NCBI GenBank assembly: GCA_035249905.1
Contig: DATFFT010000004.1
Location: forward strand, 1-64,000
Direction of reading: 5' to 3'
DNA length: 64,000 bases
From: JAOUEA01 sp035249905
Lineage (GTDB): Bacteria > Actinomycetota > UBA4738 > HRBIN12
In this document: positions 1 to 7,429 of the stretch, in pieces
Layout: each line of letters begins with the position of its first letter
Numbering within the stretch: the first letter of the stretch is position 1
Program-made: the position numbers and the translations under genes
The notes under the pieces: model-generated
The model's database searches: none
The model's input: only the letters and a program-made list of their open reading frames with translations
Told to the model about the DNA's origin: nothing

Positions 1-108
1 GGCTGGCTCCGGGTGGACGACGAGGCCGTCCGCACGAAGCGCCAGCTCGAGCGGTGGGTGCGGGTCGGGGTGGACTACGCGCGGACGCTACCGGCGAAGC
101 CTCAGTGA
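1..108 (+). CDS. C-terminal end of an unidentified protein, cut by the window start
   Basis: An open frame runs from the first base to a TGA at 106-108 and gives 35 residues rich in Arg, Val and Trp (GWLRVDDEAV... ending RTLPAKPQ). Its stop overlaps by 7 bases the stop of the convergent nucleotidyltransferase gene, a layout seen elsewhere in this compact window, which supports it being a real gene end. I do not recognise the family from so short a tail and assign no function. Confidence 0.45.
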   Translation, partial: GWLRVDDEAVRTKRQLERWVRVGVDYARTLPAKPQ

Positions 109-878
109 AGCTCGGCGAGACGCTCCGCGACGACACGAGCATGCGGGAGTCGCGTCTCGACCCCCTCGCGCAGGAGCTCGTCGACGCACGCTCCGAGCGC
201 TGCCCTGAGCGCCCCGGGTTCCAACGAGCCGACGTGGGCGGCCGCCAGGCGCGCGACGACCTCGGCGGATAGGTCGTCGTAACCACGCGCCTGCACCGCG
301 GGCAGCCCCTCGCGGAGGCACGCGAGCGAGAGCGCGTGGTCGCGCACCTCGCCCACGTAGTGCTCCGCCTGCAAGTGGCGCCCGCGCTCGATGCAGGCGC
401 GCGCGTGAAGCGCGTAGATGACACCCCACCCGAAGATGCCCTCGGCGATCGCCGGCGTCGAGATGAAGAGCTCCCCTGCCGGCCGGGGAGTGGAGGTATC
501 GGGCCTGTCCGCAGCCGTCTCGCCGAACAGGAGCCGGAATCGTGGTCCGGTGGGCCGGAAGTCGGCCGCCGGCGTCATCGACAGATCGAGCTGCAGCGCG
601 TCCGGGAGCAGGAACACGCGATACGTGGTCGGTCGGCGCACGAGATCGGCGAGCGGCAGGGCGTCGAGCTCGTCGGAGAGCAGGCCCGTCCAATCCTCGA
701 GCACGTCGGCGACGGAGGAGCCGTCCGCGACGCCGAAGGTGAGGTCCAGGTCCGAGTACCGGTCGCCGCCGTCGACGGCGAGCGAGCCCACGACGGCTCC
801 GGCGACGACGCGCTCATCTTCCTCAGCGAGCTTCATCATGCGGTCGCGAAGAGCGTCCCGCTGCTCGATGGTGAACAT
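102..878 (-). CDS. Nucleotidyltransferase-fold protein
   Basis: About 258 residues. The N-terminal third has the nucleotidyltransferase hallmark: a GS motif (VVGSLAVDGG) followed by SDLDL, the GSx10DxD arrangement of the Pol-beta/aminoglycoside-adenylyltransferase superfamily that binds metal and NTP. The C-terminal half is helical (ALHARACIERGRHLQAEHYVGEVRDHALSLACLREG), like the substrate-binding bundle of such enzymes. The ATG at 878 is chosen because the longer reading adds 22 Arg/Pro-rich residues that do not look like protein. The substrate cannot be read from sequence. Aminoglycoside modification is one possibility, but many homologues are uncharacterised. It is divergent from the sigma factor that follows. 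Confidence 0.7.
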   Translation of the reverse strand: MFTIEQRDALRDRMMKLAEEDERVVAGAVVGSLAVDGGDRYSDLDLTFGVADGSSVADVLEDWTGLLSDELDALPLADLVRRPTTYRVFLLPDALQLDLSMTPAADFRPTGPRFRLLFGETAADRPDTSTPRPAGELFISTPAIAEGIFGWGVIYALHARACIERGRHLQAEHYVGEVRDHALSLACLREGLPAVQARGYDDLSAEVVARLAAAHVGSLEPGALRAALGACVDELLREGVETRLPHARVVAERLAELH

Positions 879-1037
879 GCGAAGCCGATCGTAGCCCCGC
901 AAATCCGGGCGGGAACGCCATGGAAGGAGGGCGGGCGCGAGCAACCCACCGAACAGATGAACGCGAGTCTATGCCAGGCTGTCGGTGTCACGCATGGCGC
1001 GATGCAACGCAGGGACCCTTCCGCGGCTTATGTCATC

Positions 1038-1562
1038 GTGCGGACGGTGGGGACGGTTGGACGCGACGGCGACGTCGATGGCGTCGACTTCGAGGAGTTC
1101 TACCGGGCGGAGTTCCCCGGGCTCGTGCGGGCGATGTTCCTGCTCGTGGCGGACGTCGACGAGGCGCAGGAGCTCGCGCAGGAGGCGATGGTCAGGGTGT
1201 ACGAGCGTTGGGATCGCGTGTCGGTGATGGAGTCGCCCGGCGGCTACCTCTTCCGGGTGGCGACGAATCTCAACCACCGCCGGATCCGAGCGATTGCGAT
1301 GCGGGCGCGCCGGCTCCGTACGTTCGGAGCGGGACAGCACGATGTGGAAATCAACCCCGCCCGCCGAGACCTGATCGAAGCGATCTCGTCGCTGTCGGTC
1401 AGGCTACGAGAAGCGTTCATGCTGGTCGACTGGCTGGGCATGAGCTCGGACGAGGCCGCGCGGATCCTGCACATCGCGCCGGCATCGGTCCGGAGTCGCG
1501 TGCACCGAGCGCGACGGGAACTCCGCGCGCGGTTGAACCCCGAGGAGCACGACGATGGATGA
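1038..1562 (+). CDS. ECF RNA polymerase sigma factor
   Basis: About 174 residues with only the two sigma-70 domains of an ECF factor. Region 2 is seen in FEEFYRAEFPGLVRAMFLL...AQELAQEAMVRVYERWDRV and region 4 in LSVRLREAFMLVDWLGMSSDEAARILHIAPASVRSRVHRAR, a helix-turn-helix for -35 recognition. The start is uncertain. GTG at 1038 or 1047 gives a standard N-terminus; ATGs at 957 and 1002 are in frame, but the added residues have non-coding composition and no ribosome site. The stop overlaps the next gene by 8 bases, so the two are translationally coupled. The partner is a membrane-anchored propeller protein, which suggests an anti-sigma or envelope-sensing role for it. Confidence 0.85.
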   Translation: MRTVGTVGRDGDVDGVDFEEFYRAEFPGLVRAMFLLVADVDEAQELAQEAMVRVYERWDRVSVMESPGGYLFRVATNLNHRRIRAIAMRARRLRTFGAGQHDVEINPARRDLIEAISSLSVRLREAFMLVDWLGMSSDEAARILHIAPASVRSRVHRARRELRARLNPEEHDDG

Positions 1563-2697
1563 CCTGGTCGAGCGAGTGCACCGAGACCTCGACGACCTCG
1601 CGGCGGCACCCGCATTCGACGACCTGCGGCGGCGCGTGGCTCGCCGAGCCCGTCGTCGACGGATGGGATCCGGCGCGCTCGGCGTGACGGTGGCCCTCGC
1701 CGTCATCGCGGGAGCGTGGACCATCGCCGATCGGGAGGGGGAACGTTCGACGCCGCCGACCACCCCCGGGCAAGCCGCACCGACGGAACAGCTCTTCCTC
1801 GCTGGAGACGGCGAGGCGTGGGTGGTCGATCCCGCGAGCGGGACGTCGCGGCACCTCTCGATGCCGGAGCTTCCTCCCGGAGACGCACCCCATCGCGTGG
1901 CGCGACGGGACGGAGAGCTGGTCGCGTGGGCGTACCGAACGCTCGTGCTGCGGCCCAACGCAGGGTTCACCCCCGAAGTCCTCGTGCCCGACTCGCTCTT
2001 CTTCATCCCCTCCTCGGAACCCGATCGCGTGTGGGTCGGCATCCTCGACGAGTCGCAAGACGACGCCCGGCTGACTGCGATCCGAGAGGTCTCGATCGAC
2101 GGGCATGTGACCGTGCCGGACACACGTCCCCCCCACGGTGCTTGGCCTGTCGCCGCCGTCGACGGGAACCTCGTGTTCCAACAGGACGGCGAGCTCCTCG
2201 TGTGGAACCCCTCGACCGGCCGGGAGGTCGACCGGCTTCCCGGCGAGCTTCCCGTCGCATGGGATGGGCCCCTCCTGGCGTGGTGCGACGGGGCGTGCCG
2301 GTCCTTGAACGTGAAGGATCTCGACTCCGCGGGAGTGCTGACCGTCGAGCCCCCGGCCGGCGCGACCGGGTTCGAGGCCCTCCGGGGTGCGTTCTCGCCC
2401 GACCGCCGCACCCTGGCCGTCGCCGTCTGCCTGGGCCGAGGGGAAGACGCCGACCGTCAGCTCGCGCTGATCGACGTCCGCAGCGGCCGTATGAGGCTCG
2501 TCGACGGAGCGACGGTGCCGACGCCCTACGTCTTCATCGATTGGGCGCCGTCTGGCGACTCGGTGTTCATCACTGGGGGCCAGAACGCCGATCCGCGCCA
2601 GATAGTCGAGTATCGGCTCGGCCAAGCCACCGCCTCCGTCGTGGACGTCTCGGTCGGCGACTTCTACGGCATGGCGGCCTTCCGAGCCGATGCCTAG
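1555..2697 (+). CDS. Membrane-anchored beta-propeller protein, likely sigma-factor partner
   Basis: 380 residues. A short charged cytoplasmic segment (MDDLVERVHRDLDDLAAAPAFDDLRRRVARRARRRR) precedes one transmembrane helix at about residues 40-57. The rest is an extracytoplasmic region with repeated WVVDPASG, LVFQQDGELLVWNP and LALIDVRSG-type blades, typical of TolB/WD40-like propellers. It overlaps the ECF sigma gene by 8 bases. In actinobacteria such one-TM proteins behind an ECF gene often act as anti-sigma factors or signal receivers. No zinc-finger HxxxCxxC anti-sigma motif is present, so the mode of sigma control is inferred only from topology and coupling. Confidence 0.65.
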   Translation: MDDLVERVHRDLDDLAAAPAFDDLRRRVARRARRRRMGSGALGVTVALAVIAGAWTIADREGERSTPPTTPGQAAPTEQLFLAGDGEAWVVDPASGTSRHLSMPELPPGDAPHRVARRDGELVAWAYRTLVLRPNAGFTPEVLVPDSLFFIPSSEPDRVWVGILDESQDDARLTAIREVSIDGHVTVPDTRPPHGAWPVAAVDGNLVFQQDGELLVWNPSTGREVDRLPGELPVAWDGPLLAWCDGACRSLNVKDLDSAGVLTVEPPAGATGFEALRGAFSPDRRTLAVAVCLGRGEDADRQLALIDVRSGRMRLVDGATVPTPYVFIDWAPSGDSVFITGGQNADPRQIVEYRLGQATASVVDVSVGDFYGMAAFRADA

Positions 2698-2734
2698 GGT
2701 TCTCGGTCTCCTCGGTGACGATCGGGACCAGGAG

Positions 2735-3712
2735 CTACACGGTGATGACGACCTTGCCTGCCGGGTGGCCTTCCGCGAGGTAGCGGATCGCGTCGGGAGC
2801 CTCGATCAGCGGGTACGTCCGGTCGATCACCGGCTTCACCGCTCCCGACTCCATGAGCTGGGTGAGATCGTTCAGGTTCTGTCGATCCTCGAGCTTCGTG
2901 GCCAGCCCACGGAGCCGTTGACCCACGAACAGCGATACGACCGGCGCACGAAGCACGCCTCGGAAGAAGCCGCCGGTCCAACGCCCGCCGCCGTCGCCGC
3001 CCACGATCACGAGCGTGCCCTTCTCCGTAAGCGCGCGGCGGAGCTGTGACAGCGGGCGGCGTCCCGCGGTGTCGATGATGGCGTCCCAGCGCCTGGAACC
3101 GTCCGTGAAGTCCTCGCGCGTGTAGTCGATCACGTCGTCCGCCCCGATCGAGCGGACCAGATCGGCCTTCCCTGTGCTGCACACGCCGGTGACGTTCGCC
3201 CTGAACGCCTTGGCGATCTGAACGGCGAACGAGCCCACGCCTCCGGCCGCGCCGATCACCAGCACGTCCTTACCGGGCTTCACCTGCGCCTCGTCGCGCA
3301 CGGCTCGGAGCGCGGTCACGCCGGAGACCGGGACGGCGGCGGCCTGCTCGAAGCTGATCCCGGCCGGCTTCAGGACCACCCTGTCCGCCGGAGTGACCGT
3401 GAGCTCGGCGAACGAACCCTGTTCGGCGGTTCCCATCACCTCGTCGCCGGGCCGGAGGTCCTGGACGTTCGCGCCGACCGCCTCGACGGTGCCGGCGACG
3501 TCCCACCCACGGACGGCGATCTTCGGTGCGCGGAGCCCGAGCGCGAGACGCGCGATGTACGGCTCGCCCGCCATGATGTGCCACACGTCGGGGCCGCAGC
3601 CGGCGGCGCGGACGCGGACGAGTACGTCGTTCTCTCCCGCCGTGGGTTCCTCGATGTCTCGGAACTCCAACACGTCGGCCGAGCCGTACCGTTCCTGCAC
3701 GATCGCCTTCAT
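2735..3712 (-). CDS. Zinc-independent medium-chain dehydrogenase/reductase (quinone oxidoreductase type)
   Basis: 325 residues. The N-terminal GroES-like domain begins MKAIVQERYGSADVLEFRD, and the Rossmann domain has VIGAAGGVGSFAVQIAKAF, the AxxGxxG NADP(H) site of the MDR family. The C-terminus LAEGHPAGKVVITV matches the HxxGKVVI ending of quinone reductases. The usual zinc-binding cysteine cluster is absent, as in the zeta-crystallin branch. A clear ribosome site (GGAGGGG) precedes the ATG at 3712. It is expected to reduce quinones or activated alkenes with NAD(P)H in the cytosol. It is convergent with the propeller gene and has no operon partner. Confidence 0.85.
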   Translation of the reverse strand: MKAIVQERYGSADVLEFRDIEEPTAGENDVLVRVRAAGCGPDVWHIMAGEPYIARLALGLRAPKIAVRGWDVAGTVEAVGANVQDLRPGDEVMGTAEQGSFAELTVTPADRVVLKPAGISFEQAAAVPVSGVTALRAVRDEAQVKPGKDVLVIGAAGGVGSFAVQIAKAFRANVTGVCSTGKADLVRSIGADDVIDYTREDFTDGSRRWDAIIDTAGRRPLSQLRRALTEKGTLVIVGGDGGGRWTGGFFRGVLRAPVVSLFVGQRLRGLATKLEDRQNLNDLTQLMESGAVKPVIDRTYPLIEAPDAIRYLAEGHPAGKVVITV

Positions 3713-3788
3713 CGAGCCCCTCCGGTGCCGTCGTTGTGGCGCACGGTCTGTGTACGCCGAACACTGAACGCAGCGTACGCGACGCGCG

Positions 3789-4043
3789 TCAGCTCCAGAG
3801 ATCCGTGCTGAGGTACTTCATGCCCGAGTCCGCGAGCACGACGGCGATCGTCGCGCCTGCCAGCGGGCCCGCGAGCAGGCCCTCGGCCGCTTGCACGACC
3901 GCACCGGACGAGAAGCCCGCGAAGATGCCCTCCGTGCGAGCGAGGCGCCGGGCGGTGTCGATGGCGCCGGTGTCGGCGACCTGGATGAAGCCGTCGACCA
4001 GGGTGGTATCGAGCAGGGGAAGCCCCCGGCTCGCGTCCGGCAT
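3789..4043 (-). pseudogene. Remnant of a cysteine-synthase-type PLP enzyme
   Basis: The last ~84 codons of a minus-strand frame read like the C-terminus of cysteine synthase/cystathionine beta-synthase: DTTLVDGFIQVADTGAIDTARRL, then EGIFAGFSSGAVVQAAEG (the EGI..G.SSGA signature that contacts the PLP phosphate), then VVLADSGMKYLSTDLW. The upstream two thirds, including the lysine-bearing N-terminal domain, is missing. The frame instead continues into DNA that codes the alpha/beta hydrolase on the other strand. The fragment ends properly at a stop. I read it as a 3' gene relic left by deletion. Expression is unlikely because no start with a ribosome site is visible. Confidence 0.75.
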
Positions 4044-4142
4044 CGCGAATCGCTGCAGCATCGACCATCGGATCGACCCTGTCGACCGCGCATCGGCCGA
4101 CTTCGCTGGACGCGAGCGCGGCAGCGCTCCTAGGGTCGGCAC

Positions 4143-4853
4143 ATGACGGGTGCACCGATCGTCCTGGTTCCGGGGTTCTGGCTCGGGGCGTGGGCGTGGG
4201 ACGAGGTCGCCGAGCTGTTGCGCGCCGACGGCCACGACGTCACCGCGCTGACGCTTCCGGGGCTCGAGTCGGTCGATACCGATCGATCCTCGATCACGTT
4301 CGGCGACCACGTCGAGGCGGTCTGCGACGCGGTCAGGGCGGCGGCTTCCCCAGTCGTGCTCGCCGTGCACAGCGGCACCGGCGGCGTGGGCTACGCGGCG
4401 ACCGACCGCATCCCCGAGGCCATCGCACACATGGTGTATGTCGACACCGGTGCCGCTTCGCGTGCGCTCGATCCAGACTTCGACGGCGCCGAGCAGCCCC
4501 TGCCCTCGCGGAAGGAGCTCGAGGAGGAGGAGAACCTCGACGGGCTCTCCGAGGAGCAGCTCGAGACGTTCCGGCAGCGGGCGGTGCCCGAGCCCGGCGC
4601 CGCCGTGCGCGAGGGTCCCGAGCTCACGAACGATGCGCGGCTCGACGTGCCCAGCACGGTGATCGCCACGGCGTTCGACTCCGACGCGTACCGAGAGGCC
4701 GTGAAGGAGGGGTACCCCTTCCTCGCGGGCCTGGCCGACCTGCGGAGCCTCACCTACGTCGACCTGCCCACGAGCCATTGGCCGATGTGGTCGCGCCCGA
4801 AGGAGCTCGCCGAGATCATCGGCGGGATCGCGACGGGGAGCACCAGCGGCTAG
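4143..4853 (+). CDS. Alpha/beta hydrolase
   Basis: 236 residues, lacking a cap domain of usual size. It begins with the oxyanion-hole strand IVLVPGFWLGAWAW. The nucleophile elbow is AVHSGTGG with Ser at about residue 77, a variant of GxSxG in which the first Gly is His. A late TSHWPMW supplies the likely catalytic His. A Glu-rich helix near residues 115-135 (RKELEEEENLDG) sits where a lid would be. Homologous short hydrolases are common in actinobacteria, mostly without known substrate. It lies over the region lost from the cysteine-synthase relic and has no operon partner. Confidence 0.8.
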   Translation: MTGAPIVLVPGFWLGAWAWDEVAELLRADGHDVTALTLPGLESVDTDRSSITFGDHVEAVCDAVRAAASPVVLAVHSGTGGVGYAATDRIPEAIAHMVYVDTGAASRALDPDFDGAEQPLPSRKELEEEENLDGLSEEQLETFRQRAVPEPGAAVREGPELTNDARLDVPSTVIATAFDSDAYREAVKEGYPFLAGLADLRSLTYVDLPTSHWPMWSRPKELAEIIGGIATGSTSG

Positions 4854-4875
4854 CTGTGCTGCCCAGTGGGGTTGG

Positions 4876-4946
4876 TGACATCACTATCGGTGTCGGAACG
4901 GCCCGAAGGATCGATCGAGCGCTATGACATCACCGTAGGTGTCGCC
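4876..4946. repeat. Two-copy direct repeat with partial dyad symmetry
   Basis: TGACATCACTATCGGTGTCG at 4876-4895 and TGACATCACCGTAGGTGTCG at 4925-4944 match at 17 of 20 positions, 49 bases apart. Each copy has TGACA at one end and TGTCG at the other, so each is a near-palindrome like a TetR- or MerR-type operator. They lie upstream of the GntR/ABC operon, but that operon already has its own distinct palindrome. No adjacent regulator is an obvious owner. Confidence 0.55.
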
Positions 4947-4986
4947 TCTCGGGATGGAGACCGCCGCCGGGTACGGTCGTGAGGAC

Positions 4987-5008
4987 TTGTCCTATGATGC
5001 TAGGACAA
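4987..5008. promoter_or_regulatory. Perfect inverted-repeat operator over the GntR/ABC promoter
   Basis: TTGTCCTA at 4987-4994 and TAGGACAA at 5001-5008 form a perfect 8-base inverted repeat with 6 bases between. The left arm runs into TATGAT (4993-4998), a good -10 hexamer, so a bound dimer would block RNA polymerase. It lies 22 bases before the GntR start and fits autorepression by the YtrA-type regulator encoded next. Confidence 0.75.
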
Positions 5009-5029
5009 TAGACCGAGCGGAGGTGCCAC

Positions 5030-5422
5030 GTGATCGGCTTCAGGCTCGACGGTCGTTCCAACGTCGTTCCCTACCTGCAACTCGTGGAGCAGGTGCGGCG
5101 GGCCCTCCGGACCGGCCTGCTGGAGTCGGGTGACCGCCTTCCGACGGTTCGCGAGGTGGCCGAGACGGTCTCGATCAATCCGAACACGGTGCTGAAGGCA
5201 TACCGGCAGCTCGAGCACGAGGGCCTCGTTGAGGGGCGTCCGGGGCAGGGGACGTTCGTCGTCGGATCGCTCGCCGGACCCTCGCTCGCGAGCCACGCGG
5301 TGCTCCGCCGGGAGCTGCGCGCCTGGCTGGGGAAGGCGCGCGCCGCCGGTCTCGAGCCCGAGGACATCGAGGCCCTCTTCGGCACGACGCTGCACGCGTT
5401 CGAGGCCGAGGGCGCCGCGTGA
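5030..5422 (+). CDS. GntR-family transcriptional regulator, YtrA type
   Basis: 130 residues. The N-terminal winged helix is typical of GntR proteins (PYLQLVEQVRRALRTGLLESGDRLPTVREVAETVSINPNTVLKAYRQLEHEGLVEGRPGQGTFV). It is followed by only a short ~50-residue helical tail, the mark of the YtrA subfamily. The GTG start at 5030 has a good GGAGGTG ribosome site. The last 4 bases overlap the ABC ATPase gene, the standard YtrA-ABC operon order. It probably represses its own operon through the palindrome at 4987-5008. In characterised relatives such operons respond to cell-wall-active compounds; that link is only by analogy here. Confidence 0.9.
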   Translation: MIGFRLDGRSNVVPYLQLVEQVRRALRTGLLESGDRLPTVREVAETVSINPNTVLKAYRQLEHEGLVEGRPGQGTFVVGSLAGPSLASHAVLRRELRAWLGKARAAGLEPEDIEALFGTTLHAFEAEGAA

Positions 5423-6303
5423 CGGCGGCGATCGAGACCACCGGCCTGTCGAAACGCTACGGCCGGACCTGGGCGTTGCGCGACTGCACGCTCGCGGTCC
5501 CGTCCGGGCGCGTGGCCGCCGTCGTCGGACCCAACGGAGCCGGCAAGACGACGTTGATGCGCCTGGCCGTCGGGCTACGCAGGCCGACACGGGGCTCGGT
5601 CTCCGTGTTCGGCCGCACGCCCCGCGACGACCCCGCGTCGCTGGCCCGCGTCGGGTTCGTCGCTCAGGAGACACCGCTGTATCGGGACCTGACGGTCGCC
5701 GACCACCTCGAGATGGGACGACGGCTGAACGGTCTCGCGTGGGACCGACCATCAGCCGCGGAACGGCTCGGCAAGCTGTCGATCCCGCTCGACCGGCGCG
5801 CGGCCGAGCTTTCGGGTGGTCAGCGAGCGCAGGTCGCGCTCACGATCGCCCTCGCGAAGCGTCCGGACCTGCTCGTGCTCGACGAGCCGGTCGCGAGCCT
5901 CGATCCCCTGGCCAGACGGACGTTCCTCTCGGAGCTGATGGGTGAGGTGGCCGCGCGGGAGCTCACGGTGCTGCTCTCTTCGCACCTGATCGCCGACCTC
6001 GAGCACCGCTGCGATTACCTGGTGATCCTGTCGGATTCGCGCGTCCAGGTGCTCGGCGACGTCGACGACCTGCTCGCGACGCACAGCGTGCTGGTGGGAG
6101 CCGCCGACGGCGCGACACCGACCGGCGAGGTCGTCTCCTCACGCGAGACCGACCGCCAGCGCACCCTGGTCGTCCGCTCCGACACCGACGCGCCGGCACC
6201 GCCGGGGTGGGTCGGCGAGCCGATCTCGCTCGAAGACCTCGTGCTCGCCTACCTGAGCGAACCCGACGCGGGAGTGCTCCCGGGACCAGAGGGACCGGCG
6301 TGA
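5419..6303 (+). CDS. ABC transporter ATP-binding protein
   Basis: 294 residues with a complete nucleotide-binding domain: Walker A GPNGAGKTT, Q-loop region VGFVAQETPLYRDLTV, signature LSGGQRAQV, Walker B LLVLDEPV and a switch His in SSHLI. A ~75-residue C-terminal extension follows, as in CcmA/YtrB-type exporters. It starts at a GTG inside the GntR stop (GTGA overlap), and its own stop overlaps the permease start in the same way. It would power the single adjacent permease as an exporter, or act in antibiotic detoxification. Confidence 0.9.
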   Translation: MTAAIETTGLSKRYGRTWALRDCTLAVPSGRVAAVVGPNGAGKTTLMRLAVGLRRPTRGSVSVFGRTPRDDPASLARVGFVAQETPLYRDLTVADHLEMGRRLNGLAWDRPSAAERLGKLSIPLDRRAAELSGGQRAQVALTIALAKRPDLLVLDEPVASLDPLARRTFLSELMGEVAARELTVLLSSHLIADLEHRCDYLVILSDSRVQVLGDVDDLLATHSVLVGAADGATPTGEVVSSRETDRQRTLVVRSDTDAPAPPGWVGEPISLEDLVLAYLSEPDAGVLPGPEGPA

Positions 6304-7283
6304 TCTGGCTCGCGTGGCGACGCCGGCGCGGCGCGGTGATCGCGACCGCCGCTGGCGTGCTTGTCGCGGGGGCGCTCCTGTTCCTGACCGGGCGCTCGAT
6401 GTGGAACGCGTTCCACGACGGCGGCCTGGCGGCATGCATCGAGGGCCTCGGGGGCGCGCGCTGGGTCCCGGTCTCCGGCGGTTGCCAGGACGAGGCGCAG
6501 GCGTTCGCGGCGCGCTTCTTCCCGATGCGACTGTTGGGCCTCGCGCTGTTCACGTTCGTGCCGATGGTCGTCGGCATGTTCTGGGGCGCGCCCGCGATCG
6601 CGCGTGAACTCGAGGACGACACGGTCTCGTTGGCCTGGACCCAGGGTGTCTCCCGGCGCCGCTGGGCATGGACGCAGCTCGCGTTCGCGGCGGCTGTCAC
6701 CGCGGCGGCGATGGGCGTGTTGGCCTGGATCGCGACCTGGTGGTACGGCCCGCTGAACGCGGCCACGGGCGATCGGTTCCAGTGGCTGATCTACGACCAA
6801 CAGGGGCTGGTGCCGATCGGCTACGCGGTCTTCGCCGCGCTGCTCGCGACCTTCCTCGGAGCCACCACCGGTCGCACCGTGAGAGCGATGGCGATCACCG
6901 CCGTGGGGTTCATCGTCGTCCGCTTCGGGGTCGCGGTCTTCTGGCGCCCCCGGTTCATGGCCGGACTCGAGCGGACGTATCCCGTCGTGACCGAACGTGT
7001 ACCGAACCGCCTGCTCGGCGACTGGCTCTACGGAGGCGGCGGACCCGGCGTCGGAGTCGTGATAAGGGCCAACGGTGAACGAGCCACCGGGGGTCAGCGC
7101 GTCTGCCCTCCGACCGACCCGGCGTGCTTCGCCGACATCGGCAGGGATGCGTTCAACCTCGAGCTGTTCCATCCCGCGAGCCGGTTCTGGACGTTCCAGT
7201 CGATCGAGACGGCGTTCTTCCTCGCCATCGCGCTCGTTCTGGGGGCGGCGACGGTCTGGTGGGTGAGGAAGCGCCTGACCTGA
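6300..7283 (+). CDS. ABC transporter permease
   Basis: About 327 residues. The GTG at 6300 overlaps the ATPase stop, giving an N-terminus MIWLAWRRRRGAVIATAAGVLVAGALLFL. Further membrane segments occur at ALFTFVPMVVGMFWGAP, LAFAAAVTAAAMGVLAWIATWW, IGYAVFAALLATFLGATTG, AMAITAVGFIVVRFGVAVF and TAFFLAIALVLGAATVWWV, six in all. The large loop before the last helix is probably extracytoplasmic. The arrangement matches ABC-2-like permeases in GntR-controlled operons. Substrate unknown. Confidence 0.85.
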   Translation: MIWLAWRRRRGAVIATAAGVLVAGALLFLTGRSMWNAFHDGGLAACIEGLGGARWVPVSGGCQDEAQAFAARFFPMRLLGLALFTFVPMVVGMFWGAPAIARELEDDTVSLAWTQGVSRRRWAWTQLAFAAAVTAAAMGVLAWIATWWYGPLNAATGDRFQWLIYDQQGLVPIGYAVFAALLATFLGATTGRTVRAMAITAVGFIVVRFGVAVFWRPRFMAGLERTYPVVTERVPNRLLGDWLYGGGGPGVGVVIRANGERATGGQRVCPPTDPACFADIGRDAFNLELFHPASRFWTFQSIETAFFLAIALVLGAATVWWVRKRLT

Positions 7284-7320
7284 CGGTTCCGCCCCGATCT
7301 CGCTCGGCCGCTCGGGCCCT

Positions 7321-7335
7321 AGGACCATCGGTCCT
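7321..7335. promoter_or_regulatory. Short perfect palindrome upstream of the kinase/regulator pair
   Basis: AGGACC (7321-7326) and GGTCCT (7330-7335) form a perfect 6-base inverted repeat around ATC in the 146-base gap between the ABC permease and the histidine kinase. It could be a binding site for the downstream NarL-type regulator or a weak hairpin. It is short enough to occur by chance in GC-rich DNA. Confidence 0.3.
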
Positions 7336-7429
7336 CGACCATGGGCGCCCGCCGGTTCCGCCGTTCTGCCTGCCCGGGTACCATCCAGTCGCTGTGAGTT
7401 CGCGCTCCCGAGCGGTGCAGAGCCAGACG

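Noticed and set aside
4391..4753. Minus-strand open frames across the alpha/beta hydrolase that join the cysteine-synthase tail
   Set aside because: They are shadow frames rich in Arg, Ser and Pro; only 3789-4043 shows family similarity.
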